Assembly (NCBI GenBank): GCA_015680685.1
Contig: MNCI01015652.1
Span: 70,330-134,329, forward strand
DNA: 64,000 bases
Reading direction: 5' to 3'
From: Gnetum montanum
Lineage: Eukaryota > Streptophyta > Gnetopsida > Gnetales > Gnetaceae
This document shows positions 12,406 through 24,619 of the stretch, piece after piece (the stretch's first letter is position 1; each line of letters opens with the position of its first letter). Under the pieces are notes generated by a model. It saw only the letters and a program-made list of their open reading frames with translations, was not told the origin of the DNA and did no database searches. Made by a program: the position numbers and the translations under genes.

Positions 12406-12734
12406 GGGTGACTGTGTAGGAGACTTGCCTTATCAGATTCGGAATTACCTATTGATGTGGTAGATGAGGTCTTTGCTTTTCCTATTAGAGAATGAGTTGT
12501 TAGCCTTACAAAATTTGGGTGACTGGGTAGGAGACTTGCCTTATCAGATTCGGAATTACCTATTGATGCGGTAGATGAGGTGCTATTCCTGTTAGAGAAT
12601 GAGTTGTTAGCCTTACAGAATTTGGGTGACTGGGTAAGAAACTTATCTTATCAGATTCGGAATTACTTGTTGATGCGGTAGATGAGGTCTTTGCTTTTCC
12701 TGTTAGAGAATGAGTTGTTAGCCTTACAGAATGA
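12406..12734. repeat. Three-copy tandem repeat, about 110-bp unit
   Basis: Units begin GGGTGACTG at 12,406, 12,517 and 12,624 and share CTTATCAGATTCGGAATTAC and GAGAATGAGTTGTTAGCC. The units are about 111, 107 and 111 bp and more than 90 percent alike by eye, so the array is fairly recent compared with its surroundings. No known function was recognised. Confidence 0.9.
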
Positions 12735-14681
12735 GCTGCACATCTATCATTCTATACTTTTCATCTTTCATCTTTTTTACTCATTGTCTATCCTGGGAAA
12801 ATTGATCGTTTCCTTTAGCCAAATCTGGATGGAGTATCTCCTTGCTTGCCGAGCCTGCGTAGGCACGCATTGCGAGCAGTTGGTTCTCTTCGATCCTTAA
12901 TTCTAGTTTTTTTCCTTATAAAAATTGGATGATATTTCTTCCGTTCTTTAAATGCAAGTGCTACTTGCCTTAGCTTTGTAAGCTTAGTGCATGGCAACAC
13001 AGCTTGAATTTTTCCGCTGAACATTCGCCCTTGGTTCCGTAAGAATGCACTCACCTTATTTGCTTCTTTGCACATATGCCTTTCGAAGTTGCATGATCAT
13101 AATTGAGTGAGCATATCCTGCATGTTTGTATCAGAATTGTGTCACTTGTTATTTTTCGCTTCTTTGCCTCGTTGCTGTAAAGATTTTTCTCCATCTCTAT
13201 CGTGATTCATGAGCACGAAATTCGCTTTTCTTCCCCTTCCGTCTTACTCTTCCAGTTTGTGTGAGAACACGTTCCTGTGTGATCTTTAGTATTAGATTTT
13301 AGTGGATTTTCGTATCAATTGAGTTGCCTATTTTGCTTAGATTTACCTCCTTGATGATCTTTACTTTTTGTTTTAGTTTATTCAAATAATTTTAGAGAAA
13401 ATATTTTTATTTAATGGATTGGTTTCGTATTTTTATTCCTGGGCCGTGGCCATCTCATGTTGCGTCTCTGGTTTCATGTAATGGCCAGCTAGTCATAAAT
13501 GCACATAACCTGTGAGGGAAGGGAATCAGTTGGTTACAAAATTGCTATCAGGCCTCTCTCCCTCTGCAAGTGCAAATAGAATAGTAGCATACACTTGTTC
13601 AAAGTTCAAACAAAATTCCAGCACCATATCCTTCCCAAATCTTTCTAGGAAGCCCTAGTCAACATCTGCAGTCAAACATGCAAGAGGCATGAACTCAACC
13701 CACAACAACAAATTCGAAAACTCAAAAGACCCACCTCTGAATCTCCTGCTATTCCAACTCTATAAAGCGAGCCCATAAGTCCAAAACATGTCGTGAACTT
13801 TCCGAGAGCATTACTAACAGCGCATAAGCAGATAGAGCTCTGTGAAAATGGTGGTGGGGAAGGGATTCCTGATGTTAAAATCTGATAAAATTTATTAGCT
13901 TATATGCTTGGTATTAGTTTTCTATGAAAATGTAACAATATTTTATGTGGCTGGACTTAATTATCAGGGGTGAGCCTCACGCCCTGCCTAAACCACTGCA
14001 TCCAAACTATAAATAAATAGCTTGGCATTCTATAGTAATGTAGGCTCTCTCGCTGTTGGTGGTTTGGTTGTAGTAATGGCATGAGGATTAAGATTAAGAG
14101 ATTGATTGAGTGAAGTAGGGTTCAGTTAGTTTCAATTTCTTGAGTCTCACAAGCCAACTGTATCCTTCACGCCACCACTTCAAGCCTCTCAAGTCATTTT
14201 CTTCCCTTTCTGATTTAATGCATGTTACAACCTATTGTTTATTCTCTAAAGCTATTTTCTTCCCTTTCTGATTTGATGCATGCTGCAACTTATTGTTTAT
14301 CCTCCTACAATAGGTTGTCTGAAGTACATTTATATATGCTTTTCAGTTTTTTTTTCTATTCCTTATTCAAATTTCATTTTGTTATTTTTAAATTTATCAC
14401 TATTTTGTATTTTTAATATTTTTCCTTAACTCTATTATTGTTTTGCATTTCCATATTTATGTCATTGAATGACATTTTAATGTTAAAGCTTTTAAGACAT
14501 TTTTCTAAAAGCTCTTTACTAGCAGAAAAAAATAAATAAATACCCTTAGTCATAGTAATTTGGGCAATTGGTAAGTATATCTATTTATAAATTTTTTTAA
14601 AATTCATTTTAACTTTTTTGAAGAGTAGCAGTCATATCTCATTTTCTAATTTTTACCATTAATATTTACAAAGTCATAAAG
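12735..14681. other. Spacer, no recognisable gene; one short tandem pair
   Basis: No coding domain was found. At 14,197-14,304 a 58-bp unit (TTTTCTTCCCTTTCTGATTT...) occurs twice in tandem. A mixed pyrimidine-rich zone lies around 13,130-13,300. The right part probably contains the 5' flank and terminal region of the hAT element, but no terminal inverted repeats were identified. Confidence 0.5.
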
Positions 14682-17370
14682 ATGAACTCTATTCAAGACA
14701 TAGATAGCAATGAAAATGAAATATTGGAGTAAAATGCATCGCAAGAAGAAAATGTCTTAGATTGTAATGTGGAAATTTTGAAACCATTTGCAAAAGGTAG
14801 ATTTATTTTGAAATCTCCATTAAAACAATTTGTAACACAATTAGACACTTATAGGAGTGGAGGAGGTGGAAGTAAAAGATGGAAGTGTTATGTATGTAGC
14901 CATTAATTCACTGCAAGTGGTACACGAATAGATCATCATTTTTTTCAGACATTAAAAAATAAAACAGGTGTTATTGCATGTAAATTTCCATATCCTGATA
15001 TTCAAAAAGCTATGTATGACTATTTTCAAGTGAAGACTATGATAAAGAGCATTGCTGTAGGTATTCGAACAGAGGAAAGGAAGAACAAGACAAAGGATGT
15101 TGTACAACCAACAAAAAAAAATGTGCTTAAACAAACAAAAATAAGTTTTTAAGTTGAAAAATAAAAATAAAAACTGATATCAATGTTGCAAAAATGTTCT
15201 ATGCAAATGGATTACCATTTAAACTTGCACGTACTTCTTCATTCAAAGAAGCAATTCGTTGTGCCATTGAAGTAGGTAATATTTTTAAATTTTAAATGAT
15301 CATTTTTTATTTAAAATTATTAGTAAAACTAATATTTTTATATGGCAGGTCCATCTTATATCTCTCCAACTGGAGATAAAATTCGAAATGATCTTCTTGA
15401 TGAGAGGTATGAACTTGGCATGAAAAACTTGGAGGAATGGAAGCAATTTTGGCAACAAAGTGGTTGTTCTATTATAATGGATGGATGGACTGATATTCAT
15501 CAACGTTCATTAATTAATATTATAATTAGTTGTGAACTTGGACCATTTTTTCTTAATGCTACACATTGCTCCAATCATATAAAAGATGCTAATTTTCAAG
15601 CCAAATTATTAGAGACAGCAATTGCAACTATTGGTTCAAGCAACATTATTCAAATTATAACAGATTCAGCTTTTGTTTGTAGACGTGCAAGAAAAATGAT
15701 AGAAATGATTCATCCAAATATATTTTGGACTCCTTGTTGTGTTCATTCTCTAAATAATACACTTCGTGATATTGGTAAAATTGATTGGGTAATAAAGCTT
15801 ATTATAGATGCAAGAGACATACAAATTTTCATTTGCAATCATCATTATTCAAATTCCTTGTTCAGGGAATGTAGTAAAAATAAGACTTTCAAAAACCTTA
15901 TAGAAACAAGGTAATAGAATACAAAAATCTATATTGTGTGTTTTTTAGAAATTGATTTATTAATGCTAAACTAATTATAAATTTTGTAAAATAGGTATGC
16001 TTCATATTTCATAATGTTGGAGAGAATGCAAGAGATACAAGAACCATTACAAACAATGGTTATAACCAGTAAATGGAAGAACTGGGAGGAAGCCAACACA
16101 ACTATGGGAAAGAGTGTGAGAGAAAAGATTTTATCAGATGAGTGGTGGAAATAAATAAAGTAAGAAATAATTTATTTGAAATTTAATTTTTAATTTTTTA
16201 TTTTTTACATCTTTATATCTTATTAAAAATAAGTATTTGTTATATTGTAGGAGGATTGTTAGCATGCTGCAACCTATTGTTGATTTCATTTGTTATGCTG
16301 ATACAAATACACCTACATTAGGAGAAATTTATGTAATTTATGAAAATATGTTAACAGAAATAAAAAAAATGTTATAGAAATGGATAACTCTCTTGATTTT
16401 TATAATGCTTAGTTACTTCCATTGATTTTAAAAAGATGGAATGCTACAAATACCCCATTGCATATGGCTGCATATGCATTAAATATTAAGTGGTATTCTT
16501 TAAAACATAGAGATAAAAATCCAACAAGGCCTTGTGATGATTTTGATGTAAGAACAGGTTTTTTAGAATATGTTAAACGATTATTTTCACCTTGTGAGGC
16601 TAGCTTAATTAGAAAGAAATGGCTTCAATTTACTAATGGACATACAAAAGCATTTAAATGTGAAGATGCTATACTTGATATGGATAGAATAGCTCAAGAA
16701 GATCTAGCTGGATGGTGAAGTTTGCATGGTGAAGATACTCCTAAACTTCAAACTTTAGCAGTGAAGCTTCTTTTCTTCATTAATATATGAAATGTGATGT
16801 TTGAAAACTTGAAATAGTGATGTTTTATATATCATGCATTCTCTAAACACCATGATTAATAGGCTATTAGGTCTTAAGCTTCAAATGAGTTTGTTTATTG
16901 ATGAAGTTTTGAATAATTTATAAAATGAATCTTTTAACAATGCAAAAATTTATTTTTGTTTTTATCATTTATGTAGGTTGCATCTTCTTCTGCTACTAAA
17001 AGAAATTGGTCAACATATTCCTTCATTCATTGGATCAAAAGAAATAGTCTAACTCCAAAAAGAGCTGAAAAATTAGTATCTGTTCATAGCATGATTAGAT
17101 TGGAAGAAAGAAAGGAAATAAAATATAGGCAATCACCTACTCTTCGTTGGGATGTTAATCCAGAAGATGATGATGTTCCAATAGTTGATGATAGAGAAAG
17201 TTATTCTATTGACTTAGTTAATGTTCCTAGAGCAATGAATCTTAATATTGATGATTAAATCCTTGATGAAGATGATTACCATGCAAATGATATTAATGAC
17301 ATAGAACAAAATGAAGGAGCTTTTACAAATTTATTTTTTAGAGTAGAGCAAGGAGAAAATATAGGCTAAA
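14682..17370 (+). pseudogene. hAT-family DNA transposase gene with introns, decayed
   Basis: The reading starts at an ATG at 14,682. It contains a BED-type zinc finger (WKCYVC...H..HHFF, about 14,880-14,945). The DUF659-like block is at 15,343-15,914, with GPSYISPTGDKIRNDLLDE, WQQSGCSIIMDGWTD and FWTPCCVHSLNN. Catalytic-core fragments follow at 15,990-16,160 and 16,250-16,720. The hAT C-terminal dimerisation motif is split by an intron: LHGEDTPKLQTLAVKLL (about 16,725) and ASSSATKRNWSTYSFIHWIK (about 16,980). Stop codons (TGA for Trp in GW*SLHGED, TAA near residue 17 and in the zinc finger) make it inactive. Enzymes of this family cut and paste DNA with 8-bp target duplications. Terminal repeats were not found, so the element boundaries are open. 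Confidence 0.87.
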
Positions 17371-17689
17371 ATTAGAATTTGAACAATGTGACAATTTCTA
17401 AGCTTTGGCAAGAAACTCTTTTGTGATTTAAAAAGAGATAATTTTGTAACATTATCATATATATATATATGATAATGCTAAAATATTTTATAACACACAT
17501 GAGATTTAATTTAAAAAAAAACTAATATATTTAAATTTTCTCTATCACGTCCTTGGCCACCAACCCGTCCCCACTTTTTTTTGAGGCACACATACCCAAC
17601 ATGTTCAGAATCACGAATCCTCCTCGATTCCTAGCTTCCATGAATCAGATTCTTTTGTTGCATAGGTTTAACCCAAGCACGATGAATCT

Positions 17690-17865
17690 GAACCTACTTA
17701 CCACATTCTATATTTGGAGGGTACTCTCGACGATTTGAACCTACTTACCACATTACATATTTGGAAGGTACTTGTCGATTTGAACCTACATACCACATTC
17801 CAATTCCATATTTGGGAGGTACTCTCGTCGATTTGGGCCTACCTACCGCATGATATACTTGGAAA
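17690..17865. repeat. Minisatellite of 45-53 bp units beside the P450 relic
   Basis: Units begin at 17,690, 17,737, 17,782 and 17,835 (the last partial): GAACCTACTTACCACATT..., then a TATTTGGAGGGTACTCTCG-like half. The unit resembles a single-copy segment in the 3' flank of the second P450 (about 37,325-37,352, CGCATTCCATATTTGGAAGG), so the array seems to have grown from that flank after duplication. Confidence 0.8.
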
Positions 17866-17882
17866 TTGAAAGGTGCCTTCAT

Positions 17883-20007
17883 TTATTCGTGAAGAAGACA
17901 GACGAGAAACATGCTTGAGCCAAGGAAGCAGCATGAAGTCGGTGCCCAGAGATTCATTTTCAGCCTCGTTTTGAGGTGTTGGCATTGACCAAATCGAAAG
18001 CGAAAAACAGAGCAGCCAAGCATAAGCTCAGCATCGGCATAGCCATGTTAGGGAAACCTCGCCTGCCGGCGCTGAAGGGAAGCAACTTATGCTACCAGTC
18101 CCAGCTCATCCATGCACTCATCCGCTATGAATCTCTCTGGATCGAACTTGTCTTCGTTTCCCCAAACTCTTGGATCCCTTCCAATGGCTGCGAAATCGAA
18201 TACCACCTGCGTTCTCGCAGGTATGTAGAATCCGTCCACGGTGACGGCCTCTGTCGATTGGTGCGGAATTCCCAGTGCAAGCGTCGGATGTAGCCGCAGC
18301 GTTTCCTTGATCACGCAGTTCAGATATTTNCGAATGCCCTGAAAATCAAAGACTCTCAGGAACGGGATAAGATCTCTTATATTGAATTTGAGCAAAGCGC
18401 TTGCAGCGTCATGGAGAATCGTCTTGAAAACAAGTGCGGAGTCGTCCGCCAATTGCACAGCCTCGCCCTTGTATGTCCTGCCACTCAACATGCGCAGCGA
18501 CACCTTGGAAATAATGTCCTTCAGTGCCAGACATATTCACCGCCTTTGTGCCATGGCTACTGGCTTCCCACAAATACCAAACTAAGACTCCTACCTGCTT
18601 CACATATCATGAGTAATAATAAATTAAGAAAATATACAGTTTGGACAAGGGAGGATGATGGGGATGATACAGTTTCCTGTAATTCCAGCTGAAATTTCAT
18701 TCATCCGAAACACTAATTTAGTCTCTGCTGTATAATTTGTAAGCAAAAAGAATTTAAGCCTTGGCCAAATACAAACTTACAAACAAATGCCTTTCTGGCT
18801 TTTCTACTGCGCTATGCAATGTGGAATTTAAAAACTTTCAAGTATAAATCAAAGTCACAGTTTTAGCCGATTACTTGGCTTGATTCCAACTAGCACAAGA
18901 TCATATTGTCTGTAATTAAAATGGTAAGCCATTACCTCAGATATATTAAAATGGTAAGCCATTACCTCAGATATTTAAAAACCATCAATGATCTTTTTGA
19001 ATTTCCTAACATGTAATAAGACTGGTCGGGTTCTATAATCTGTAACGCTACATGCTAAGTACTGAAAAATCCTCAATTGTGGTCCATGAGGACTGCTCTC
19101 AGATTTGAGCTCACATCTTCCAGCTTAAGAAACAAGGACTTTACCATAAATCCAAATGATTATCCTTGCCCACTTCTTCATCAAAAAAATGTCCGTATCC
19201 CTTCTCAACTCACTACATTATGTCCATTATTTTCAAGTCCGTAATGCTAACAGTCTACGGAATATTTTCTTCGCTATTCTTTATTTATATTCTCATAGAT
19301 TTACATAACGACTGAAAACAATTTACTCTTATGGATTGTTGCATATATATAAATAATCGTACCTTGTACAGTACATATGGGTAAATCAGCACCTGTTATA
19401 ACAATACTTACAACATCAAGTGATAAGTTAAGATTCTAGTACTCTTTGTCTCTTACTACAATAATACTCGTCTAGACCATCCACAGAATATTAATAAAAA
19501 TACTTAGCTAAGCTGTTAAAAATAATAACCTGCATTTTCAGTCTTTTGATGAATTCAGTTCCATACCTGCTCGTATCTCATGGGCTTGAAAGCTTCCACC
19601 TTCTAGGGAGAGACCATTCTGTGACGCAGAGCTTGCGCATATGGCACCAAAAATCCCCATAAGGAGACATGAGCAGCGCCTTCCTCTCAAACAGTATATC
19701 TCCCGCGGTTGTTACAGGTCTGCTGGCAAACACGGCATCGTGGATCTTAAGAAACAGCACTGCCTCCTCGTATGAAGATACAACTACCTGGGAACACAGC
19801 CCACTCTCACATACATGATGTCCCCATACTTGTCTGGCAGTTTATTTTCAGAGTGAGAGGAGTCATTTCTCCCAAATGAAGCAGATTACCCAGAATTGGC
19901 AAACCAACGGGACCAGGAGGCAAATCATGAGATCCAACACTGATAAATCTTCTATACAGCAGCACAGGGATAATTAGGAAAACCACCGCAACAAATTGCA
20001 AGCACAT
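17883..20007 (-). pseudogene. Cytochrome P450, clan 71, dead copy
   Basis: This is a paralogue of the gene at 37,369-40,215. The start ATG is at 20,005-20,007 (MCLQFVAVVFLIIPVLL, membrane anchor, then the LPPGPVGLPILGNL hinge). Exon 1 ends at 19,567 before GTATGG and exon 2 begins at 18,594 after GAAGCAG; both sites match the paralogue. Damage: frameshifts near 19,840, 19,785 and 19,605 in exon 1 and near 18,520 in exon 2. A jump from FDFQGI straight to KYLNCVIKETLRLHP at the N base 18,330 loses the second half of exon 2, intron 2 and the I-helix. A 5-nt deficit lies before the haem loop. That loop reads FSAGRRGFPN, so the haem-ligand Cys is Phe (18,053-18,055). ExxR and PERF remain. The expected stop is at 17,883-17,885. 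No function is possible for the product. Confidence 0.93.
18330..18330. other. Single N inside the P450 relic (probable contig join)
   Basis: The only ambiguous base in this region sits exactly at the point where about 480 bp of the paralogous sequence is missing. The other N in the window (56,696) is flanked by an exact 46-bp repeat typical of an unmerged contig overlap. The deletion may therefore be partly an assembly product. Confidence 0.6.
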
Positions 20008-20078
20008 TATCTGAAGCAAGAAACTCCATGTCGTCGAGATTGTATCCTCAGGGAGATGCAAAGACGATATAATGGATG

Positions 20079-20089
20079 TATAATTTATA
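20079..20089 (-). promoter_or_regulatory. TATA box of the P450 relic
   Basis: The minus strand reads TATAAATTATA about 75 bp upstream of the ATG at 20,007. The functional-looking paralogue has ATAAATA at the same distance, and about 120 bp of upstream sequence is shared (for example GGGAGATGCA, GACGATAT, CTTTCTGT). Confidence 0.6.
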
Positions 20090-20129
20090 CAGATACACAA
20101 GCTTTCTGTGTCAACCACTTTCAGCGCAC

Positions 20130-21635
20130 GCGAGATGCAATTTATAACTTATGATTGTTATGTCACCCTAGCTTATTACAAATACGATGATTATTTTTCT
20201 TGCGATACCTTTAAATTGTTTTTCTTAAAATAATTTCTCTGGAAATTGTTTTGGGGTTAATTTGGTTTTTGATTATAGCTGTTGCAAAATTGTTTCGTCG
20301 AAGGTAAATGGTTTTCTACTACGCTACTACCTACTACATATCCCTGGATGACGGTGACTTGTTATTCTCACTGCCGAGACCGTGTGGAGCAGTTTCTAAC
20401 GCTGCTCGAACTCGCGGCAGGCCTTCCGCCAGGAAAAGCAAAACCATTATTCTCTTTTTGGCACTGGTCAAGAACACCCGCATCGCATGAAGGACATGTT
20501 TGAAACCGACATTGTCTTGCTTAAGAGTATAATGTCAAATATGGTATTTAACTAAAATACATGCTTAGATATAAATTCTATATCATGGAACATTTTGCCT
20601 ATCAACCATTCTGGGGCAACTATACAAAGATGTTTCATGGCCTTCCAATTTATTGGCTGGAGATAAAAAGGATCCCTGTTCCGAGTGGAAATGGATTTTG
20701 TTTCCTCAATCATCGTAAGTAATGCAATGCCACTAGCTTCGTTGCCTTCGCCCACATGCAAGAATTGTCAACTAATAAAGTATGATGGAATAATAGTTCT
20801 TATTTCCAAGTTAAATGGAAACACTTCTTTACCTTGTTGTATCCACTTTTTTGGCTTGCCAATAACCAAGATAAGTGTGGTTTCAACATTGTTACATTCA
20901 TATGGACTATCAAAATGCCTCGAAATTGTTATGATAAGTCATGTTTTGAGCTTCTGCAAGCCCAAAGAAACATTCTAGGTCATGATCCAACATGTGAACA
21001 ATAGTTTTAGTGACTAGGCAAAATTAGGAACACGAAAATTATCAATGTCATCCAAGTAACGTGATGTGAGAATGAGTATCATCTAGGTGACATGATGTGA
21101 GACTCAGTGTCACCTACCTTAGACAAATTTTTAGCATGTATCCTAAACTTGCCTCTTGGCTCTAGATTTGCCATCATTGAGCCTTCAACAACTAGCCTAC
21201 ATTAGTCCTGAGGTGACAAATATCAATTTTGGCAAGCACCCTACATTGTACTACACTCAGGCGGTAGTCTTTGTGGGTTGACACCCTCATTTCGATCGAA
21301 ACTCTTGGCTACACTCACCCCCATTTTGTGGCTATGCTCTACACTTAGCACCACGAAACACTGCTTTGACACTTAGCATTGGTTCACGTTGTTTGCATTT
21401 GCATTTTGGCTAACCACGCCATCCTTGGTTGAACTCAATATAGTAGTTGTAGTCGACAAAGTCCCTGTTCGATTGAAAAGACCATCTAGGGCACTTTGCC
21501 TCTATTTTCCAACAAGGCCCTCATGCGGAGGTAGGGTTAGGCCATACACCCTCAAACCCCTTGATGTTCTAGCAACCGACGTTTTTGGTCATTCCAATAC
21601 CATTTTGTTTCAATAGGCACTTGATCATTGATTGC
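20130..21635. other. Spacer, no recognisable gene
   Basis: A short CpG-containing stretch at 20,280-20,500 stands out from its AT-rich surroundings but has no recognised domain. The part from about 21,000 holds mixed sequence that may be the far end of the retroelement to the right; no integrase or 3' LTR was recognised. Confidence 0.4.
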
Positions 21636-24057
21636 TCTTGAAAAGAGGAGATTGTTTAGAAATTGATGAGAGAGTGGGATCTCCTCCTCTTTATTATCCC
21701 ATCTTAATCAAGAGAGATGGTCAGTGACCACATTCTTAGTCACTTTATGATCTATCATTGTGAGATCAAATTCCTACAAGATCATGAGCCACCATATGAT
21801 ACAGGGATCCATCGTTGGCTTATTCATTAGGAAGCAAATGACACTGTGATCTATGTGCAAAAACACCTTATAGCCAAGCACATAGTGCCTGAACATTTCA
21901 AGAGCATACACCACTATTATTAGTTCTTTCTTAGTTGTGGTGTAATTCAACTATGCACCCACAATGATTCAGCTCATACAATGGATGTAATATGAACATT
22001 TCTTATTATCCAACTACATGAGCATGACTCCCAAGGCATAATTAGATGCATCAATCATTACATGAAATGGTCTAAATTAGTTTGGTGCTCATAGAATTGG
22101 AGTTTCCATGAATTTTTCTTTTAGTTGTTGGAATGCATGTTCACATTCGTTGGTCTAGATAAATAGAGCATCTTTCTTTGTAAGCTTGACCAATGGCTTT
22201 GCAATCTTAGAGAAATATCTATGACCTATTAGTAGTAAATAGGGTGTACAAGGAATGATCAAAAATCTTTAACTATCTCTGGTTAATGTGTGATTCCTTG
22301 GATGACCCTTATCTTTTTCAGGTCTACCTCAATCCCTTCTTGTGAAATTTGATGCCCTACTATTATGTCCTTTTGGGCCATTAGATGGCTTTCTTGCCAA
22401 TTAAGCCTAAGGTTTGTTTTGACACATCTTTTTAGAACTTGCTCAAGGTGATCCAGGGCTTAATCAAATGTAACCCCATAGGTAGAGAATTCATCTATAA
22501 ATACTTCTACCCCACTACCAATCTATTATTGAAAAATACTAAAGATCAGGTGTTGAAATGTTACAAGGGCATTGCATAGATCAAATGGCATCTTACAACA
22601 TGCAAAAGTTCCCTAGGGACTTGTGAATGTTGTCTTGGCCTAATCTTCAAAAGCAATCTAGATTTGGTTATAACCACTATAACCATCCAAAAAGCTATAA
22701 TAGCAATGCCCAAAAATGGTGTCTAACACTTAGTCCACAAATGGAAATGAAAAATGATCTTTAAATGTTTCCATGTTCAACAACCTGAAGTCGATGCAAA
22801 CTCACCACTTGCCATCTTCCTTTGGCATAATTATGAGTGGGCTAATTGTCTTACTATTCGTGATGGGATAAATGAACCCTACCTTGAGGAGTTGTTCTAT
22901 TTTCTCTTTGACAATTTGCTTTAACTTAGGATTTAGCCATCTTTGTGGTTGCCTTCTTAGCTTCATTGTCAGACCAATGTAAATGCGATGTTGGCATATC
23001 CTTGGATTGATCTAATTAGCTCAGGATATGACCAAGAAAATGCTATTGGCCATTTTTTGACCACCTGCAACAGCTTGTCTTTTTGTTTGGGAGCAAGATT
23101 TCCATTGATTATAATCAGCTTGCCATTGGTTAAAAATGCACACTTCATGGAAACTAGTAGAGTTTTTAACTATAGGGGCTCCTACTTGAAATTATCAAGG
23201 ATTTCCAACTCTCCCCAATAGGTATCATCATCTTCATCATCAAAGAGTTGGTGATGAAATTGCTCAAGTTCATTCATGCCTTCGACATAAGCACATGTCA
23301 GGCTCTTAGTTGGTTCCATGCATAATGTGTTGCTGTCAGAGTTAGTTGTCAGCCATTGAGTATCCTCCTATTTAGTGGCTACTATGTATAGACGCCTTTG
23401 GATATCAATTTCATATGTACATTGATTGCATGCTTTGAGGAATGTACTTTTAATGGACCAAATTTTTTGCACACAATTGCACCCATTATCATTGTACACA
23501 ATGCATGGAACACACTTCTTCTTTAGTCATCCAAATTCATTTTCCTTGGACATTTCCAAGGATACATCCCTGATGTCCATTCATGCATCAATAATACTTG
23601 ATTAAGCCCTTTCCATAATGATGGGAAAGTTACCTTTGCAGTTCTCTACCTTGATCATGAACAAATCAGCATGATAGGACCACCCACAAACCATGGTCAC
23701 AATGTCCTCCACTAGCCCTAAAGGAACAGTGATTGACTACTCTACCAATTCCAAACTGATGTTGCTCTTCTTAAGAGGTGGTAGGTTCTAAGCCTTGTAT
23801 ATGTCATGTGAGATGAGATTGACACTGGAACTAGAATCAAGAAGAGCCTTGCATGGCTCATGTCCAACAATTTGCAAATAAATAAGAGGACTTCCTAGGT
23901 TAGATCTTTTTATGGGAAGGTTGCCAGCCTTGATACAATTGGAGATAGCATAAGTTAACATCATAGTGCAGATCTGAGGTGGCATTTGGTCTAAAGGGTT
24001 CTCAAATGTGTTTGATGTAGAGGATGAGGATGTCAAAGATATAGGGCAACCAAACAC
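21636..24057 (-). pseudogene. Athila-like Ty3 protease, reverse transcriptase and RNase H, decayed
   Basis: Protease (23,788-24,057): KALLDSSSSVNLISHDIYKA, the plant Ty3 aspartic protease site with the Gly of DSG replaced by Ser. RT (about 22,950-22,290): IEQLLKVGFIYPITNSKTIS, LIIMPKEDGKW, YYSFLDGYSGYNQI, KTTFTSP, KMPFDLCNALVTFQ, and VEVFIDEFSTYG, where the usual YMDD/FMDD box is FIDE. RNase H (about 22,110-21,640): FHVMIDASNYALGVML and a TKKELIIVVYALEMFRHYVLGYKV segment. In-frame stops include TGA at 22,802-22,804 and TAG at 22,658-22,660, 22,640-22,642 and 22,613-22,615. No integrase was recognised downstream. The RT motifs are of the Athila/OTA kind, with GTFA...MPF.LCNA.VTFQ. Confidence 0.85.
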
Positions 24058-24619
24058 ATTAGGTTGTGAGGGTTTGGAAGGATTATTGGGTTGGAAAAAT
24101 GGTTATTTCTTGGAAAAATTGTCTAAACCACTCAACTAGAAGGCTAGTTGTAAATCTATAGCCCTCGTAGCATTTTGTTGCTATGGCTATGGGGGAATTT
24201 TGCCCTACATGAATGGACTAGGTGGTAATTAGGTTAAGGATAGAGGGATGTGTGTAGACACATGTAGAGGATGGTATGGATATGGGTTCTCTCTTCAAGT
24301 AGATGTTGAATGAGTTCAATGGTACTCTAGAGGATAATAATGATGTTAGAATGATGCATGGCTTGCACAAATTCATAGAGAAATGGATGCTAAACATAGT
24401 ACCCATATGGATTTGATTGCCTATAAAGGTTCTTCTATCTTGGTGGTGGCATTCCCCATGATGGTGGTTGGTGCCACTATTGATATTATTTATATGATTT
24501 TAGTGGAGCTTCACTTGGATAGTAAGCTTGTTGTTGCTAGTGAAATTACTTTGGATTACCTTGAGGATAAGGCAATTGTCTGGGTAATTCCCTATGTCCT
24601 AGTCATAGATTCAGTGTGT

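Noticed and set aside
13961-13990. CAGGGGTGAGCC as a hAT terminal repeat left of the transposase
   Set aside because: No matching inverted sequence or 8-bp duplication was found right of 17,370.
14221-16285. Similarity of GCATGCTGCAAC-type text at 14,280 to hAT coding sequence at 16,263
   Set aside because: Only about 20 bp are shared and flanks differ, so chance or a tiny fragment cannot be told apart.
20282-20503. Open frames in a CpG-containing stretch beyond the P450 relic
   Set aside because: No domain, no start context and no second exon; not supportable as a gene.
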